Below are positions 46,667 through 55,532 of a stretch of DNA of 64,000 bases, in pieces. Under the pieces are notes generated by a model. The model saw only the letters and a program-made list of their open reading frames with translations, did no database searches and had not been told where the DNA came from. Numbering within the stretch: the first letter of the stretch is position 1; the number at the start of each line of letters is the position of its first letter. The translations under genes were made by a program, and so were the position numbers. This stretch comes from Holophagae bacterium (lineage in GTDB: Bacteria; Acidobacteriota; Holophagae; Acanthopleuribacterales; Acanthopleuribacteraceae). The stretch covers positions 682,001 to 746,000 of the forward strand of contig JAJCXM010000008.1 in NCBI GenBank assembly GCA_029263455.1, read 5' to 3'.

Positions 46667-49600
46667 CAAGAACGCATTTGCGTGTTTGCTCGTCGGCTTG
46701 ATGCCAGCAATGATTTGGGCGCTAGATCCAAGTAAACAGGTCACTCAATTCGTATTTGATGTTTGGACGACAGCCGATGGCTTGCCCCAAAACTCCATCC
46801 AAGCCATCAACCAATCGGAGCGTGGGTACTTGTGGTTTGGCACCCAAGAGGGTTTGGTTCGGTTTGACGGCGTCGATTTTGATGTCTACGACAAGTTTCG
46901 AATCGAACCGATGTCTAGTAATTTTGTCAATGCGATCGCCCTCGACAAAAAGGGCTGGTTATGGTTCGTGAATGAAAGTGGTGGATTGATTAAATTACGT
47001 GAATCGGATGCACGGCAAAGTGAGTTCGTTCGTCAGTTTGGTCAGTCTGCCGTCGTTTTTATGGCCGCCATCGATGATGATATCTGGGTTAGTACGGTTG
47101 AAGACGGTCTGTTTTGCCTTGGCGAAGGTAAAGAGAGAGTCTATACGGTCGAAAGCGGGTTGCCACATAACTCAGTGTGGTGGATTTCACAGGCCAGTAA
47201 TGGTGATGTCTTGGCGGGTACTAGCCGTGGGCTCGCACGAATATCTGGTCAGTCGGTCAAGAAACAGGGGCCAGAACGCGGGTGTTGGACGCAAACAAAC
47301 CGCTCGTTGGGCGGAACCTGGGTCGGATCGCCCGAGGGCCTTTTTGTGTACGAGGGTGATGAAAGTCGCGCCATATCGTTGAATCCGAATCGAGAACCCG
47401 CCGTTTATTCGTTATGTGAAGATCGGGATGGTTGCCTTTGGGTTGGCACCCAGCGGGACGGTTTATATCGAGTATTTGGGGACCGTGTTGAGCATTTTAA
47501 TGAACGTCGTGGCCTGCCCTACAGTTTTGTGTCCAGTGTGTTTGAGGATCACGAAGGTAGCATTTGGGTAGGCACAGATGGCGGCGGTCTGGGACGTTTT
47601 CGGGACGCCAGTGTAACCACGATATCAACGGTAGAGGGCCTGCCCAATGACATGGTGCGTTCGGTCCTGTCCGACCGCTTAGGTAGATTATGGGTCGCGA
47701 CCGATGGCGGCGGTGTTGTTTGTTTTGACGGCGACGAGATGAAGCAATATTCCACTCAGCAAGGCTTAAGTGACAATCGAGTATTGTGTATTAATGAAGA
47801 TCGTCATGGTGGAATTTGGATATCCACCTATGGTGGTGGACTCAATTATTTTGATGGAAAAGAGATCGTCACTTACGGGACCGAAGACGGATTGCCGACA
47901 AGGCGAATAGGCACGACTCATCAAAGTCGTGATGGCACGGTATGGATTGGCACGCAGCTGGGTCTGGTCTCCCTTAAGAACGAGACAATGAAGACCTACA
48001 CCACGTCGGATGGTCTAACCTCCAACCTGATCAGGAATATTTATGAGTCGACGGATGGCGTCTTGTGGATCGCAACCCGCGGTGGCGGGCTAAATAGCTA
48101 CCAGGATGGAAAATTCACAGCTTTAACGACCGACGATGGTCTTTCGAGCAATCAGGTTCTATCAATTTATGAACACTCCAATGGCGACTTATGGGTTGGT
48201 ACTTCTGATCACGGACTCAACTTGATTCGCGGTCAAGAAATATGGAACGTGAACCGCACGCATGGCCTTTTTGACGACAAAATCCTCGAGATACTATATG
48301 ACGGACAAGGCCGTTTTTGGATGAGTTCAAATAAGGGTATCTTCTCGGCAGCCGTCTCAGACTTATACGCATTAGTTGCGGGGAAAATTCAACGCATCCA
48401 ATGCCAAGTCTTTCGGTCAACAGATGGGATGAAGAGTTCTGAGTGCAATGGTGGCAGTGCGCCAGCAGGAGCCGTTGATCGAGATGGCGTTGTGTGGTTC
48501 CCCACGATTAAAGGCGTTGTCCGATTGGATCCCAAAAAGATGGTGCACAACGAAAACAAACCTAACACCCTAATTAAGGAAGTATTGGTCGACGGAGTAG
48601 CTATCGAATTAACTGATGTCATTGAACTGCCAGCCACGGTGTCCAAGTTGGAAATTCGCTATGCGGCGCTTAGCTTGCGTGTCCCTGAGCGCGTTACCTA
48701 TCGCTATCGGATGCGAGGGATTGATCGTGAATGGACGCCTGTAGGAAATCGCCGTAGTGCGGTGTATACCAATCTTGATCCGGGCCTATTTACCTTTGAA
48801 GTGTTTGGTGCCAACGATGATGGAAAATGGAGCGAGGACTGCGCCGCCGTATCATTCAAGTTCATTGCGCCCTGGTACCGCTCCGGTTGGTTTAAATTCC
48901 TGCTGGCTGCTGGCATTGCTGGACTGATGTGGACTGGGAATTGGATTAGATTGCGCAGCATGGGTCGTCGTGAAGTGCAATTGACCAATTTGATTGAGCA
49001 GCGCGCATCTGGATTGCGTGAGAGTAGTCGCCGCTTAATCGACGCTCAGGATCAAATGGTGGATGCTGCCCACCGGGCTGGGATGGCGGAGTTGGCCAAG
49101 AGCGTCTTAGGTCAAGTCCAAGACACACTCCATCATGTGGAGTTAGCGTCGACGGATCTAAAGCTTGGAATCGCCGAATTTCCTATTCCTGCCCAATTAC
49201 AATCGTTGTCGGTGAGACTAGGTTCGCTTGAAAACGACCGTTTGGATGTTTTGAGGACGACTGAGGGTGGCCAGTCCATCTTGGTGGAACTCAAATCATT
49301 GGCTGAGTTGATTCCTACCCAACGGCGCCGTCTACTGGGCGCTGTTCAGACCATCACCAAACGGTTCCAGCAATTGAATCGCTTGATTTCGGCACAGCAA
49401 GATTTTGCCAAACTGGAACGAGCCAAAGATCAGATAGACATTAACCAGATAATTCTGGATGCCTTAAAACTCAAGAACGATCAGTTACATGCCCTCAATG
49501 TGGAAGTCGTTCAAGACTTAGCCGCATTGCCGCCTCTACATGGCCGCAGGTCACTCATGCTTCGCGCCTTGGTCAATCTGATTCAGAATAGCTGTGAGGC

Positions 49601-49886
49601 TCTTGAGGAAAGCGGAGGGAATCGCCGAATTATTCGTGTCAGCAGTTTCAAGGATCGATTTGGAATGCACATTGAGATCGGAGACTCCGGTCCAGGAATT
49701 CCACAAGGCGATCACGGTCAAGTATTCAATCAGGGATTCTCTACAAAATCCGGGCACGCAGGCCTTGGACTCCACACAACAGCCAACGCGGTGGCTCAAT
49801 TAGGGGGCGTCATACGCGTCGTTGAACACACCCAACAAGGCACGCGTATCCTGGTCTCATTTTTCGATTCAGCCGATACGCATTGA
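46653..49886 (+). CDS. Paralogous reg_prop/Y_Y_Y membrane sensor with degenerate histidine-kinase H-box
   Basis: The 1077-residue protein has the same architecture as its upstream neighbour: signal peptide (about residues 8-25), reg_prop propeller, Y_Y_Y domain (about 655-735), one helix (about 744-760), and a kinase-like core. The segment AGMAELAKSVLGQVQDTLHH aligns with the neighbour's H-box, but the phospho-acceptor position is Gly820. The ATPase boxes look intact: NLIQNSCEAL, GDSGPGIP, FNQGFSTK and GHAGLGLH. ATG 46653 is the likely start (AGGAAG about 9 bases upstream), overlapping the previous gene by 14 bases. It may be a pseudokinase that pairs with the first sensor. Confidence 0.9.
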   Translation: MWVPNKNAFACLLVGLMPAMIWALDPSKQVTQFVFDVWTTADGLPQNSIQAINQSERGYLWFGTQEGLVRFDGVDFDVYDKFRIEPMSSNFVNAIALDKKGWLWFVNESGGLIKLRESDARQSEFVRQFGQSAVVFMAAIDDDIWVSTVEDGLFCLGEGKERVYTVESGLPHNSVWWISQASNGDVLAGTSRGLARISGQSVKKQGPERGCWTQTNRSLGGTWVGSPEGLFVYEGDESRAISLNPNREPAVYSLCEDRDGCLWVGTQRDGLYRVFGDRVEHFNERRGLPYSFVSSVFEDHEGSIWVGTDGGGLGRFRDASVTTISTVEGLPNDMVRSVLSDRLGRLWVATDGGGVVCFDGDEMKQYSTQQGLSDNRVLCINEDRHGGIWISTYGGGLNYFDGKEIVTYGTEDGLPTRRIGTTHQSRDGTVWIGTQLGLVSLKNETMKTYTTSDGLTSNLIRNIYESTDGVLWIATRGGGLNSYQDGKFTALTTDDGLSSNQVLSIYEHSNGDLWVGTSDHGLNLIRGQEIWNVNRTHGLFDDKILEILYDGQGRFWMSSNKGIFSAAVSDLYALVAGKIQRIQCQVFRSTDGMKSSECNGGSAPAGAVDRDGVVWFPTIKGVVRLDPKKMVHNENKPNTLIKEVLVDGVAIELTDVIELPATVSKLEIRYAALSLRVPERVTYRYRMRGIDREWTPVGNRRSAVYTNLDPGLFTFEVFGANDDGKWSEDCAAVSFKFIAPWYRSGWFKFLLAAGIAGLMWTGNWIRLRSMGRREVQLTNLIEQRASGLRESSRRLIDAQDQMVDAAHRAGMAELAKSVLGQVQDTLHHVELASTDLKLGIAEFPIPAQLQSLSVRLGSLENDRLDVLRTTEGGQSILVELKSLAELIPTQRRRLLGAVQTITKRFQQLNRLISAQQDFAKLERAKDQIDINQIILDALKLKNDQLHALNVEVVQDLAALPPLHGRRSLMLRALVNLIQNSCEALEESGGNRRIIRVSSFKDRFGMHIEIGDSGPGIPQGDHGQVFNQGFSTKSGHAGLGLHTTANAVAQLGGVIRVVEHTQQGTRILVSFFDSADTH
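46842..46874 (+). repeat. 33-base exact repeat, copy 2
   Basis: Identical to 43577-43609, at the same position in the paralogous ectodomain. The identity includes synonymous positions. Confidence 0.85.
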
Positions 49887-49958
49887 TTGTTTTACCCTGG
49901 AAAGACTGGTGATTTAGGGCGAAGCCTGTTTTAATGGCCCGTTTAAGCGGGGGCTTTC

Positions 49959-51125
49959 GTGTCGGTTGCTGCCTCTTACTTCTTCTTTTTCGCTATTTTC
50001 GGGCTGTTTTTACCCTATTTGACTCCGGTATTGGTTGATTTAGGTTTTGCCAAGCACCAGATCGGGCTATTACACGGGAGTTTCAGTTTGATTTCTGTCT
50101 TAATGCCCGCCCTTATTGGACGGGCATCGGACAAGTGGCTGTCGGTTGATCGTGTCATCCGCATTGCGGCCCTACTGATTCTGATTTCTGCGGTTGGGCA
50201 GTTGATTACGGCTGGCAAGAATGTCGAGTTGTTTATTGTCTTTATGCTTTTGTTTGCGGTCGCTCGTGCCCCGATCGTACCCTTAATTGATACATTGGCC
50301 ATGCAAAAGGCGGCCGCGGAACCAGGTGCCTACGCCAGGCTGCGTGTCATGGGTTCACTTGGCTTCATTTGTTCCGCTGTTCTTTTTAGTGCCTTGACTT
50401 TACAGTCCTTGGTCCAGACGTATTTCATCGGCATTTTAGCCCTGGCCATCTTGTTCTTCTTGACAACGGTTCGGTTGCCGCAAGAAAAGAAACCGCTTGA
50501 TCACGTTCATACGACAAAATTCTGGTCCACCTTGGACCGAACGTGGTGGGTTTGGTTATTAGCCATGGTTCTACATTGGATGTGTTTTGGGCCGTATCAC
50601 TACGGGTTCAGCCTATTGCTAGAGGAACAAAATATCGACGCCAAATGGATTGGCCCCATTTGGAGCATCGGCGTGGCGTCGGAAATTGTTGTTTTCTTGG
50701 CCTCCCGATGGTTCTTTGCTCGTTGGCAAACGAGAACATTGTTATTTGTCGCTTTGCTATCCAGTCTCTTACGCTGGTCACTGTTGGCAATTTGGCCAAC
50801 TCCTGGGGTAATCGTTTTTAGCCAATTGCTTCATGGGACAGGGTTTGCGCTTTTTTATGCGGCTGCAGTCGATGCCATTCATCGTTATTGCCGCGGTATT
50901 CAACATGCCAGCTATCAGTCTCTTTTTTCAACCTGTTTGGCTGGAGGCGGCAATGTTATTGGCATGAGTCTGTCTGGTTTCTTACACGAAACGATGGATT
51001 TTCACCAAATGTTAGCCTATTTTGTTCCCATCCAAATCCTTGCGATTGCGGTGTTGACAAGAGTCCGTCTGGCCGATTCCAGGCCACCTAAAATTGTTGA
51101 AGAAAGTCCTGAGGAGAGTCCGTGA
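49959..51125 (+). CDS. MFS transporter (MFS_1-like)
   Basis: The 388-residue protein has about twelve hydrophobic helices and the MFS loop 2-3 motif in a diverged form (GRASDKWLS). The start YFFFFAIFGLFLPYLTPVLVDLGF and the LHWMCFGPYHYGFSLLLEEQ segment resemble the MFS_1-like/nucleoside-permease-like group. Translation probably starts at GTG 49959. The gene ends in a 4-base overlap with the HAD phosphatase gene, suggesting the two act together, perhaps on a phosphorylated or sugar-like metabolite; this is inference. Confidence 0.85.
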   Translation: MSVAASYFFFFAIFGLFLPYLTPVLVDLGFAKHQIGLLHGSFSLISVLMPALIGRASDKWLSVDRVIRIAALLILISAVGQLITAGKNVELFIVFMLLFAVARAPIVPLIDTLAMQKAAAEPGAYARLRVMGSLGFICSAVLFSALTLQSLVQTYFIGILALAILFFLTTVRLPQEKKPLDHVHTTKFWSTLDRTWWVWLLAMVLHWMCFGPYHYGFSLLLEEQNIDAKWIGPIWSIGVASEIVVFLASRWFFARWQTRTLLFVALLSSLLRWSLLAIWPTPGVIVFSQLLHGTGFALFYAAAVDAIHRYCRGIQHASYQSLFSTCLAGGGNVIGMSLSGFLHETMDFHQMLAYFVPIQILAIAVLTRVRLADSRPPKIVEESPEESP

Positions 51126-51772
51126 AATTTATCATTTTTGATTGGGATGGCACCATCGTTGACTCGGTGGGGAAAATCACAGCCTGTGCGCAATGGACCT
51201 GTCGAGATTTGGGCGTCGATGTGCCCAGTGCAGAGGCTGTTCGAGATCTTATTGGTCTCGACCTACACTCATTTATGCGACAGATGGCGAGTTCTTTCTC
51301 GAGTACGGTGCATCAGGCCTTGGCTGACGGATATCGAGACCGTTGGCGATCTGGCCAATTGAGCGAAAGTGAATTGTTCCCCAAAACACGTGAAATGTTG
51401 GCAGATCTGCGTCAAAAGGGATTTCAATTAGCCGTTGCCACGGGTAAGTCACGGGCAGGTTTGAACCGTGAATTAGAGGTTCACGGACTAAACGACCAAT
51501 TTGAACTCACACGTTGTGCCGACGAGACGAAAGCGAAACCTCATCCGCAAATGTTGTTTGACTTACTAGTCGAAGGACAAATAGATGCAAGCCAAACGCT
51601 CATGATTGGCGACACAGAAATGGACATGGAAATGGCGCAACGCGCAGGTGTAGCTCGGTTTGGCGTTACCAGCGGTTGTCACGATGAGTCGAGGCTGTCT
51701 AAATGGAAGCCTGTCGAATGTGCTCCTTACGCCCATCATGTGGTGGACTGGCTAGCCGCATTACAGTCCTAA
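51122..51772 (+). CDS. HAD-superfamily phosphatase, phosphoglycolate-phosphatase-like
   Basis: The 216-residue enzyme has the HAD motifs in order: nucleophile motif FDWDGTIVDS (motif I), VATGKS (motif II Thr/Ser), KAKPHPQM (motif III Lys) and MIGDTEMDMEMA (motif IV acids). A helical cap of about 65 residues sits after motif I, as in Gph/pyrophosphatase PpaX types. The substrate cannot be fixed from sequence. It starts at GTG overlapping the MFS stop by 4 bases, and its end overlaps the convergent DUF72 gene by 4. Confidence 0.9.
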   Translation: MKFIIFDWDGTIVDSVGKITACAQWTCRDLGVDVPSAEAVRDLIGLDLHSFMRQMASSFSSTVHQALADGYRDRWRSGQLSESELFPKTREMLADLRQKGFQLAVATGKSRAGLNRELEVHGLNDQFELTRCADETKAKPHPQMLFDLLVEGQIDASQTLMIGDTEMDMEMAQRAGVARFGVTSGCHDESRLSKWKPVECAPYAHHVVDWLAALQS

Positions 51773-52629
51773 AAGAGTTTCAACTGTAGGGACTCACCTG
51801 GGAATCTGCAAAGTGGTTCTAGCCCAGGTAGCCTTGCTTGCAGTAAGTCCCAAAGCAGTTTTGCGATCTGAGGAGAATCCAAATCTGCGGGTGCTTGGTG
51901 CATGAAGACAAACGGTTGATAACCTTGGTCGCAAAATGACGCCACGCCATCTGCCAGATGCTTAAGACCAGGTTCATCCAAACCCGGGCTGGGGTGGCCA
52001 ATGTAACGGATGAAGGGTGTATTTGAGGTCCGTAACCATCTTGTCGTGACACGAGGTTTCTCGCGCTTGCATTCTTCAAGTGCCGGGTCTTGGTAGGTTT
52101 GCGACATGAAATCTTGGGTGAAGAACAATACCCGAGTGATGTTTAGGTCAGTTAAGATTTGATTGAAGTCGTTCTCAAAGGCGTTTTGGGCGAAGAATTG
52201 GGGGTGTCTGACTTCGACCGCCAAATTGTTTCCTGAGCTCACGGCCACCAGAAAACGAGTGAGATCCACTAAATCGTCATATCCGGGCGGAAGCTGAAGA
52301 TAGCAAGGTCCAAGATTGTTCCCAAAAGGTCTTATGACGTCCCAGAAACGATTCATTTCTTGGATTTTGGAGGTTAAGTTACCTCCGTGAGAAATGCTAC
52401 GTGGTACTTTGAAACAGAATTTGAAGTGAGATGGCACGGACTCTTTCCATGTGGACAGCCGTTCCTGATCAGGTACGCCATAAAAAGTTGTGTTGCCTTC
52501 AACGCTTGAAAAACAGTGTGAGTATTGCGACAAAAAATCAGCCGCTTTGGCCCGTTTATCAAATAAACTGCCTTTCCACTTGTGGTTCGCCCACATGGGT
52601 AGGCCTAAATAGGGCCGTAAAGTGCTCAA
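51769..52629 (-). CDS. DUF72 (YecE-like) family protein
   Basis: The 286-residue protein follows the DUF72 pattern, a TIM-barrel-like family of unknown activity: YLGLPMWANHKWKGSLF at the start, SSVEGNTTFYGVPDQERLSTWKE, HFKFCFKVPRSISH, then YLQLPPGYDDL and LAVEVRHPQFF. It starts at TTG directly after the stop of the HExxH-protein gene with no gap and no clear ribosome-binding site, so translation is likely coupled. It is the last gene of the leftward trio. Confidence 0.88.
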   Translation of the reverse strand: MSTLRPYLGLPMWANHKWKGSLFDKRAKAADFLSQYSHCFSSVEGNTTFYGVPDQERLSTWKESVPSHFKFCFKVPRSISHGGNLTSKIQEMNRFWDVIRPFGNNLGPCYLQLPPGYDDLVDLTRFLVAVSSGNNLAVEVRHPQFFAQNAFENDFNQILTDLNITRVLFFTQDFMSQTYQDPALEECKREKPRVTTRWLRTSNTPFIRYIGHPSPGLDEPGLKHLADGVASFCDQGYQPFVFMHQAPADLDSPQIAKLLWDLLQARLPGLEPLCRFPGESLQLKLF

Positions 52630-54201
52630 TTAGCTCAATTCATAACGACTTGGGACCAACACCGAGGACTCAATAAGAAGTTCTCGGATAAGCCCGTCAG
52701 GCGTCTCTCCGCGAATTAGACCGGCTGCCCATTCAGGGTCAATCAACTTGACGTCGACTTCGCCTTGTCCATTGGGTTGGATGGCTACCAGCGATTCAGT
52801 GCCGTCGCCTATGCCCAGGATCTGTGAAGCCGCGACCGATAAATGGACCAAGCGGCAGTCCGCCGCCAATTCGAGCGCTGCTTTCGAGGTAGGCTCAACA
52901 GCGAGCGATAATCGTTCTTGATCGACAGGCAGGCTTTGGCCAATGGTTGCCTCGAACAAGGCAAGTTCATGGGCCACGTTGTCGTCTTTGTGCTTAAGCC
53001 AATTTGCGAATCGATGGGCTAAGCTGCGTCGCTCTGGTTCGTCACCGTCCATGAATGCGTTGATGGTTTTGTCCAATCGGCCCTCTTTTTGATCAATCTG
53101 TTCCATGGCCGTTGGGCAAGCAGACCAGAGACCTGCCAGTATCTGCGTTCTTGACTTGCCCCAACCCTCTAACAGGGGATAGCCAACGGCAAAAACGTCT
53201 TCGGCTGCAGGAACAACATATTCTTGCGACAAGGCTTCATAGTCGGCGACGGTCTTTTTGATAGCTTGTGGGTTGCAGGCCAAATGCTCAATGATGTGAT
53301 CGATTTCATCAGCAGAGTCGCCTTCGCATTCCATCCAGATCTGAATAAGACGATTACCGAGATCTTGTGCAATCCAGGTTGTCGGATCCGATTGCCATGG
53401 TGAAGCGTTCTTTGGCTCAAGAATCGCCTGTGAGACATCAAGGATGCGTGCTTCTAAGGCTTCAAGCGAATTATGACGACCCTGATTTTTATGGACAAAT
53501 TGAGCCACGTAGCGCTCAAAGGCTGACGATTGTAAGCGAGTCAAGTTTGCGGCTGCATAGGCTAGACCGTCAGAAGCCAGGTCCAAAGTGCCCCAATGGT
53601 TGGGCACCATGCGACCCAACTTTTTTGATTTTTCAATGGCGGCCAATTCCCGATCCAGGAAACGTTGTCCTGCCGCGATTCGTTCGGGGTCCAACGGACG
53701 CTGCTTCGTCATTGATTCGCGCTCACATCTTGGACACGGGCTGCCAAACAAGGGCCGAGCAAATTCGTGCATCCAGCATCTGGCTGAGCTTGCATCGTCA
53801 TAAAAATAAAATAGAGTCACCGGCAGTAATTCAGCCAATCTAGCGGCTAATGCGTGAAACAGGGAACCGGCATTGGGCTGCCAAGCGTAGCCGACTAGTC
53901 CATGACAAAGCTCGTGTGTTGACCAAGCTGATTGGTGATGCGGGTGGAAGCTGCCCAACAATTGATCATTGCGGAAATAGTGATATTTTTGTTCCGCCAA
54001 AATACCATTCTGCCATGAACTGGCGGCACCTAAGTCTGTTCGACCTTCGGGTAGCCAGACTTCTGGGACGTCTAGGGCAACACGGTACTCATAATGACTC
54101 AAGAATAGACCCGATTCGATGGCCATTTCGGCTACTCGTGTGGCTGCGAGAGAGCGTTTGAACTCCCAACTTGGTGCACGTAATTTGTTGTTCAGATTCA
54201 T
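52630..54201 (-). CDS. Uncharacterised protein with an HExxH zinc-site motif
   Basis: The 523-residue, apparently cytosolic protein carries STHELCHGLVGYAW with His96-Glu97-x-x-His100, the metallopeptidase signature, preceded by a His-rich stretch (FHPHHQ, residues 85-90). A second cluster follows at residues 142-159 (RCWMHE, then CPRCE). The C-terminal 300 residues are helical and unrecognised. I infer a possible zincin, with His145 or Glu146 as candidate third ligands, but no family is recognised. ATG 54201 overlaps the TGA of the YkgJ-family gene (ATGA), so the trio is translationally coupled. Confidence 0.75.
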   Translation of the reverse strand: MNLNNKLRAPSWEFKRSLAATRVAEMAIESGLFLSHYEYRVALDVPEVWLPEGRTDLGAASSWQNGILAEQKYHYFRNDQLLGSFHPHHQSAWSTHELCHGLVGYAWQPNAGSLFHALAARLAELLPVTLFYFYDDASSARCWMHEFARPLFGSPCPRCERESMTKQRPLDPERIAAGQRFLDRELAAIEKSKKLGRMVPNHWGTLDLASDGLAYAAANLTRLQSSAFERYVAQFVHKNQGRHNSLEALEARILDVSQAILEPKNASPWQSDPTTWIAQDLGNRLIQIWMECEGDSADEIDHIIEHLACNPQAIKKTVADYEALSQEYVVPAAEDVFAVGYPLLEGWGKSRTQILAGLWSACPTAMEQIDQKEGRLDKTINAFMDGDEPERRSLAHRFANWLKHKDDNVAHELALFEATIGQSLPVDQERLSLAVEPTSKAALELAADCRLVHLSVAASQILGIGDGTESLVAIQPNGQGEVDVKLIDPEWAAGLIRGETPDGLIRELLIESSVLVPSRYELS

Positions 54202-54713
54202 GGTTGAGTACTTTCTGAAGGGTGAAATAGATCTCTCAAACGCACACGATGATGATTTTCGTAGGCTTGCCATTGGAGTTGCTGTAATTGTGACTCGACA
54301 GGTCCGAGCGTCCAACAATGTGACTCAGGTAATGTCTCGAGGTCTAGGTGTTCGTCGTTAAGCGGACAAATGTCGCGATATTCGTTTTCGGAATCGTCGT
54401 CTAACCACCTCAATGGAAGCCCTTGCGTACGACAACAGTAGGGCCTATAGGCGTAAATTCGGCAGGCGCCTTCTTGATCTAGGAACGCACATTTACCGAC
54501 AGGGTGCGGCGTTCGCGTTAGAATCTCAGCGGCTTGTTGGCGGATGCGATCGGCTTCGGCTTCAAACACCGTAATGTTATCGACACAACAGGCGTGGCAG
54601 CCTTTTCCGCATTGAAGCTTATTGCCCAACTCCTGCAGCAGTGGTGCCACTGCTTGATCGATTTCTTCGTGAAACCGGTGAATCTCTTTTTTGGGATTAT
54701 GATTCGGGTCCAT
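54198..54713 (-). CDS. YkgJ-family cysteine-cluster protein
   Basis: The 171-residue protein has the zinc/iron-chelating YkgJ pattern: CGKGCHACC near residues 37-45, CAFLDQEGACRIYAYRPYCCRTQG in the middle, and a later Cys (SHCWTLG). Such proteins bind a metal or metal cluster and some are linked to modification or flagellar loci; here the function is unknown. ACGGAG lies upstream of ATG 54713. It leads the trio with the HExxH and DUF72 proteins, an arrangement that suggests one metal-dependent process. Confidence 0.88.
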   Translation of the reverse strand: MDPNHNPKKEIHRFHEEIDQAVAPLLQELGNKLQCGKGCHACCVDNITVFEAEADRIRQQAAEILTRTPHPVGKCAFLDQEGACRIYAYRPYCCRTQGLPLRWLDDDSENEYRDICPLNDEHLDLETLPESHCWTLGPVESQLQQLQWQAYENHHRVRLRDLFHPSESTQP

Positions 54714-54896
54714 GACCTGCTCCGTGAAGGATCTAGTTTGCCAATCAGGTGTCGACTTTGATCTTAGTCAATTGAAACCGCTTTTGTCTCGCTTCAAAAA
54801 AAGTGTGAGATTTGTCGCAAGCTTACGTTTATTAGGTGTAGCGAGGATTATTCGATTGCGCGCTCCCTAATAACGCCTCTACAAGGAGTATCTACT

Positions 54897-55532
54897 TTGA
54901 GTGGATCTGAGCCTCAGAAGGAGGAATTTGGAGAATTATATGACGCCTACGTGGACCAGATTTATGGGTACATCTATCGACGGATAGGGAATACCGCTGA
55001 CGCCGAGGATATCACCTCAATCGTCTTCTTCAAGGCGTTGAATGCATTTAAGAGGTTCCGTTGGCAAGGTCTTGCTCCAAGTGCATGGCTGTATCGAATC
55101 GCCTCAAATGAGGTCGTCACCTTTTTCAGGCGCCACCGACATCGGGAGCAAAGTTTAGATGACGGTTATGAACTCGTAACCAATGCTGCCGATCCGCAGG
55201 CAGAAATGGAAAGGCAAGAAAATGCGCAGATGGCCAGCCCCTTCTTTCGCCAAGTTAGTCTTTCTCTACAAAACTTAAAGCCGTTGGACCAAACGCTACT
55301 GTCTCTGCGGTTCTTTGAAAATAAATCTTACGCACAGATCGCTGAAATCGTCGGCAAGCGTGAAGGTGCTGTGACGATGCGAACACGACGCGCGCTGGAA
55401 AAGATGCGCGCTCAATTAAAAGCTCAGGGGTACGATGATGAAAGCGTTCAAAGATGCCTTGAACAAGATGGAGAAACCCAATCCATCGACCGATCACTTC
55501 AAAAGCGAGTTGCGCTCCCGCCTTCTGGCTGA
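54897..55532 (+). CDS. ECF-type RNA polymerase sigma factor
   Basis: The 211-residue protein has a sigma2 region (FGELYDAYVDQIYGYIYRRIG, then DAEDITSIVFFKALNAF) and a sigma4 region (QTLLSLRFFENKSYAQIAEIVGKREGAVTMRTRRALEKM) joined by an acidic linker. A C-terminal tail of about 30 residues follows sigma4 and lies over the start of the next gene. It starts at TTG 54897, 8 bases after AAGGAG. The downstream membrane protein, PDZ protein and propeller protein are probably its regulator and regulon. Confidence 0.93.
   Translation: MSGSEPQKEEFGELYDAYVDQIYGYIYRRIGNTADAEDITSIVFFKALNAFKRFRWQGLAPSAWLYRIASNEVVTFFRRHRHREQSLDDGYELVTNAADPQAEMERQENAQMASPFFRQVSLSLQNLKPLDQTLLSLRFFENKSYAQIAEIVGKREGAVTMRTRRALEKMRAQLKAQGYDDESVQRCLEQDGETQSIDRSLQKRVALPPSG

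Noticed and set aside
46653-49886. Possible frameshift or pseudogene in the second tandem sensor
   Set aside because: The frame is open for the full family length and every domain is present in order; only the H-box residue is changed.
53367-53843. 158-residue plus-strand frame
   Set aside because: Antisense to the HExxH protein, with no recognisable features.
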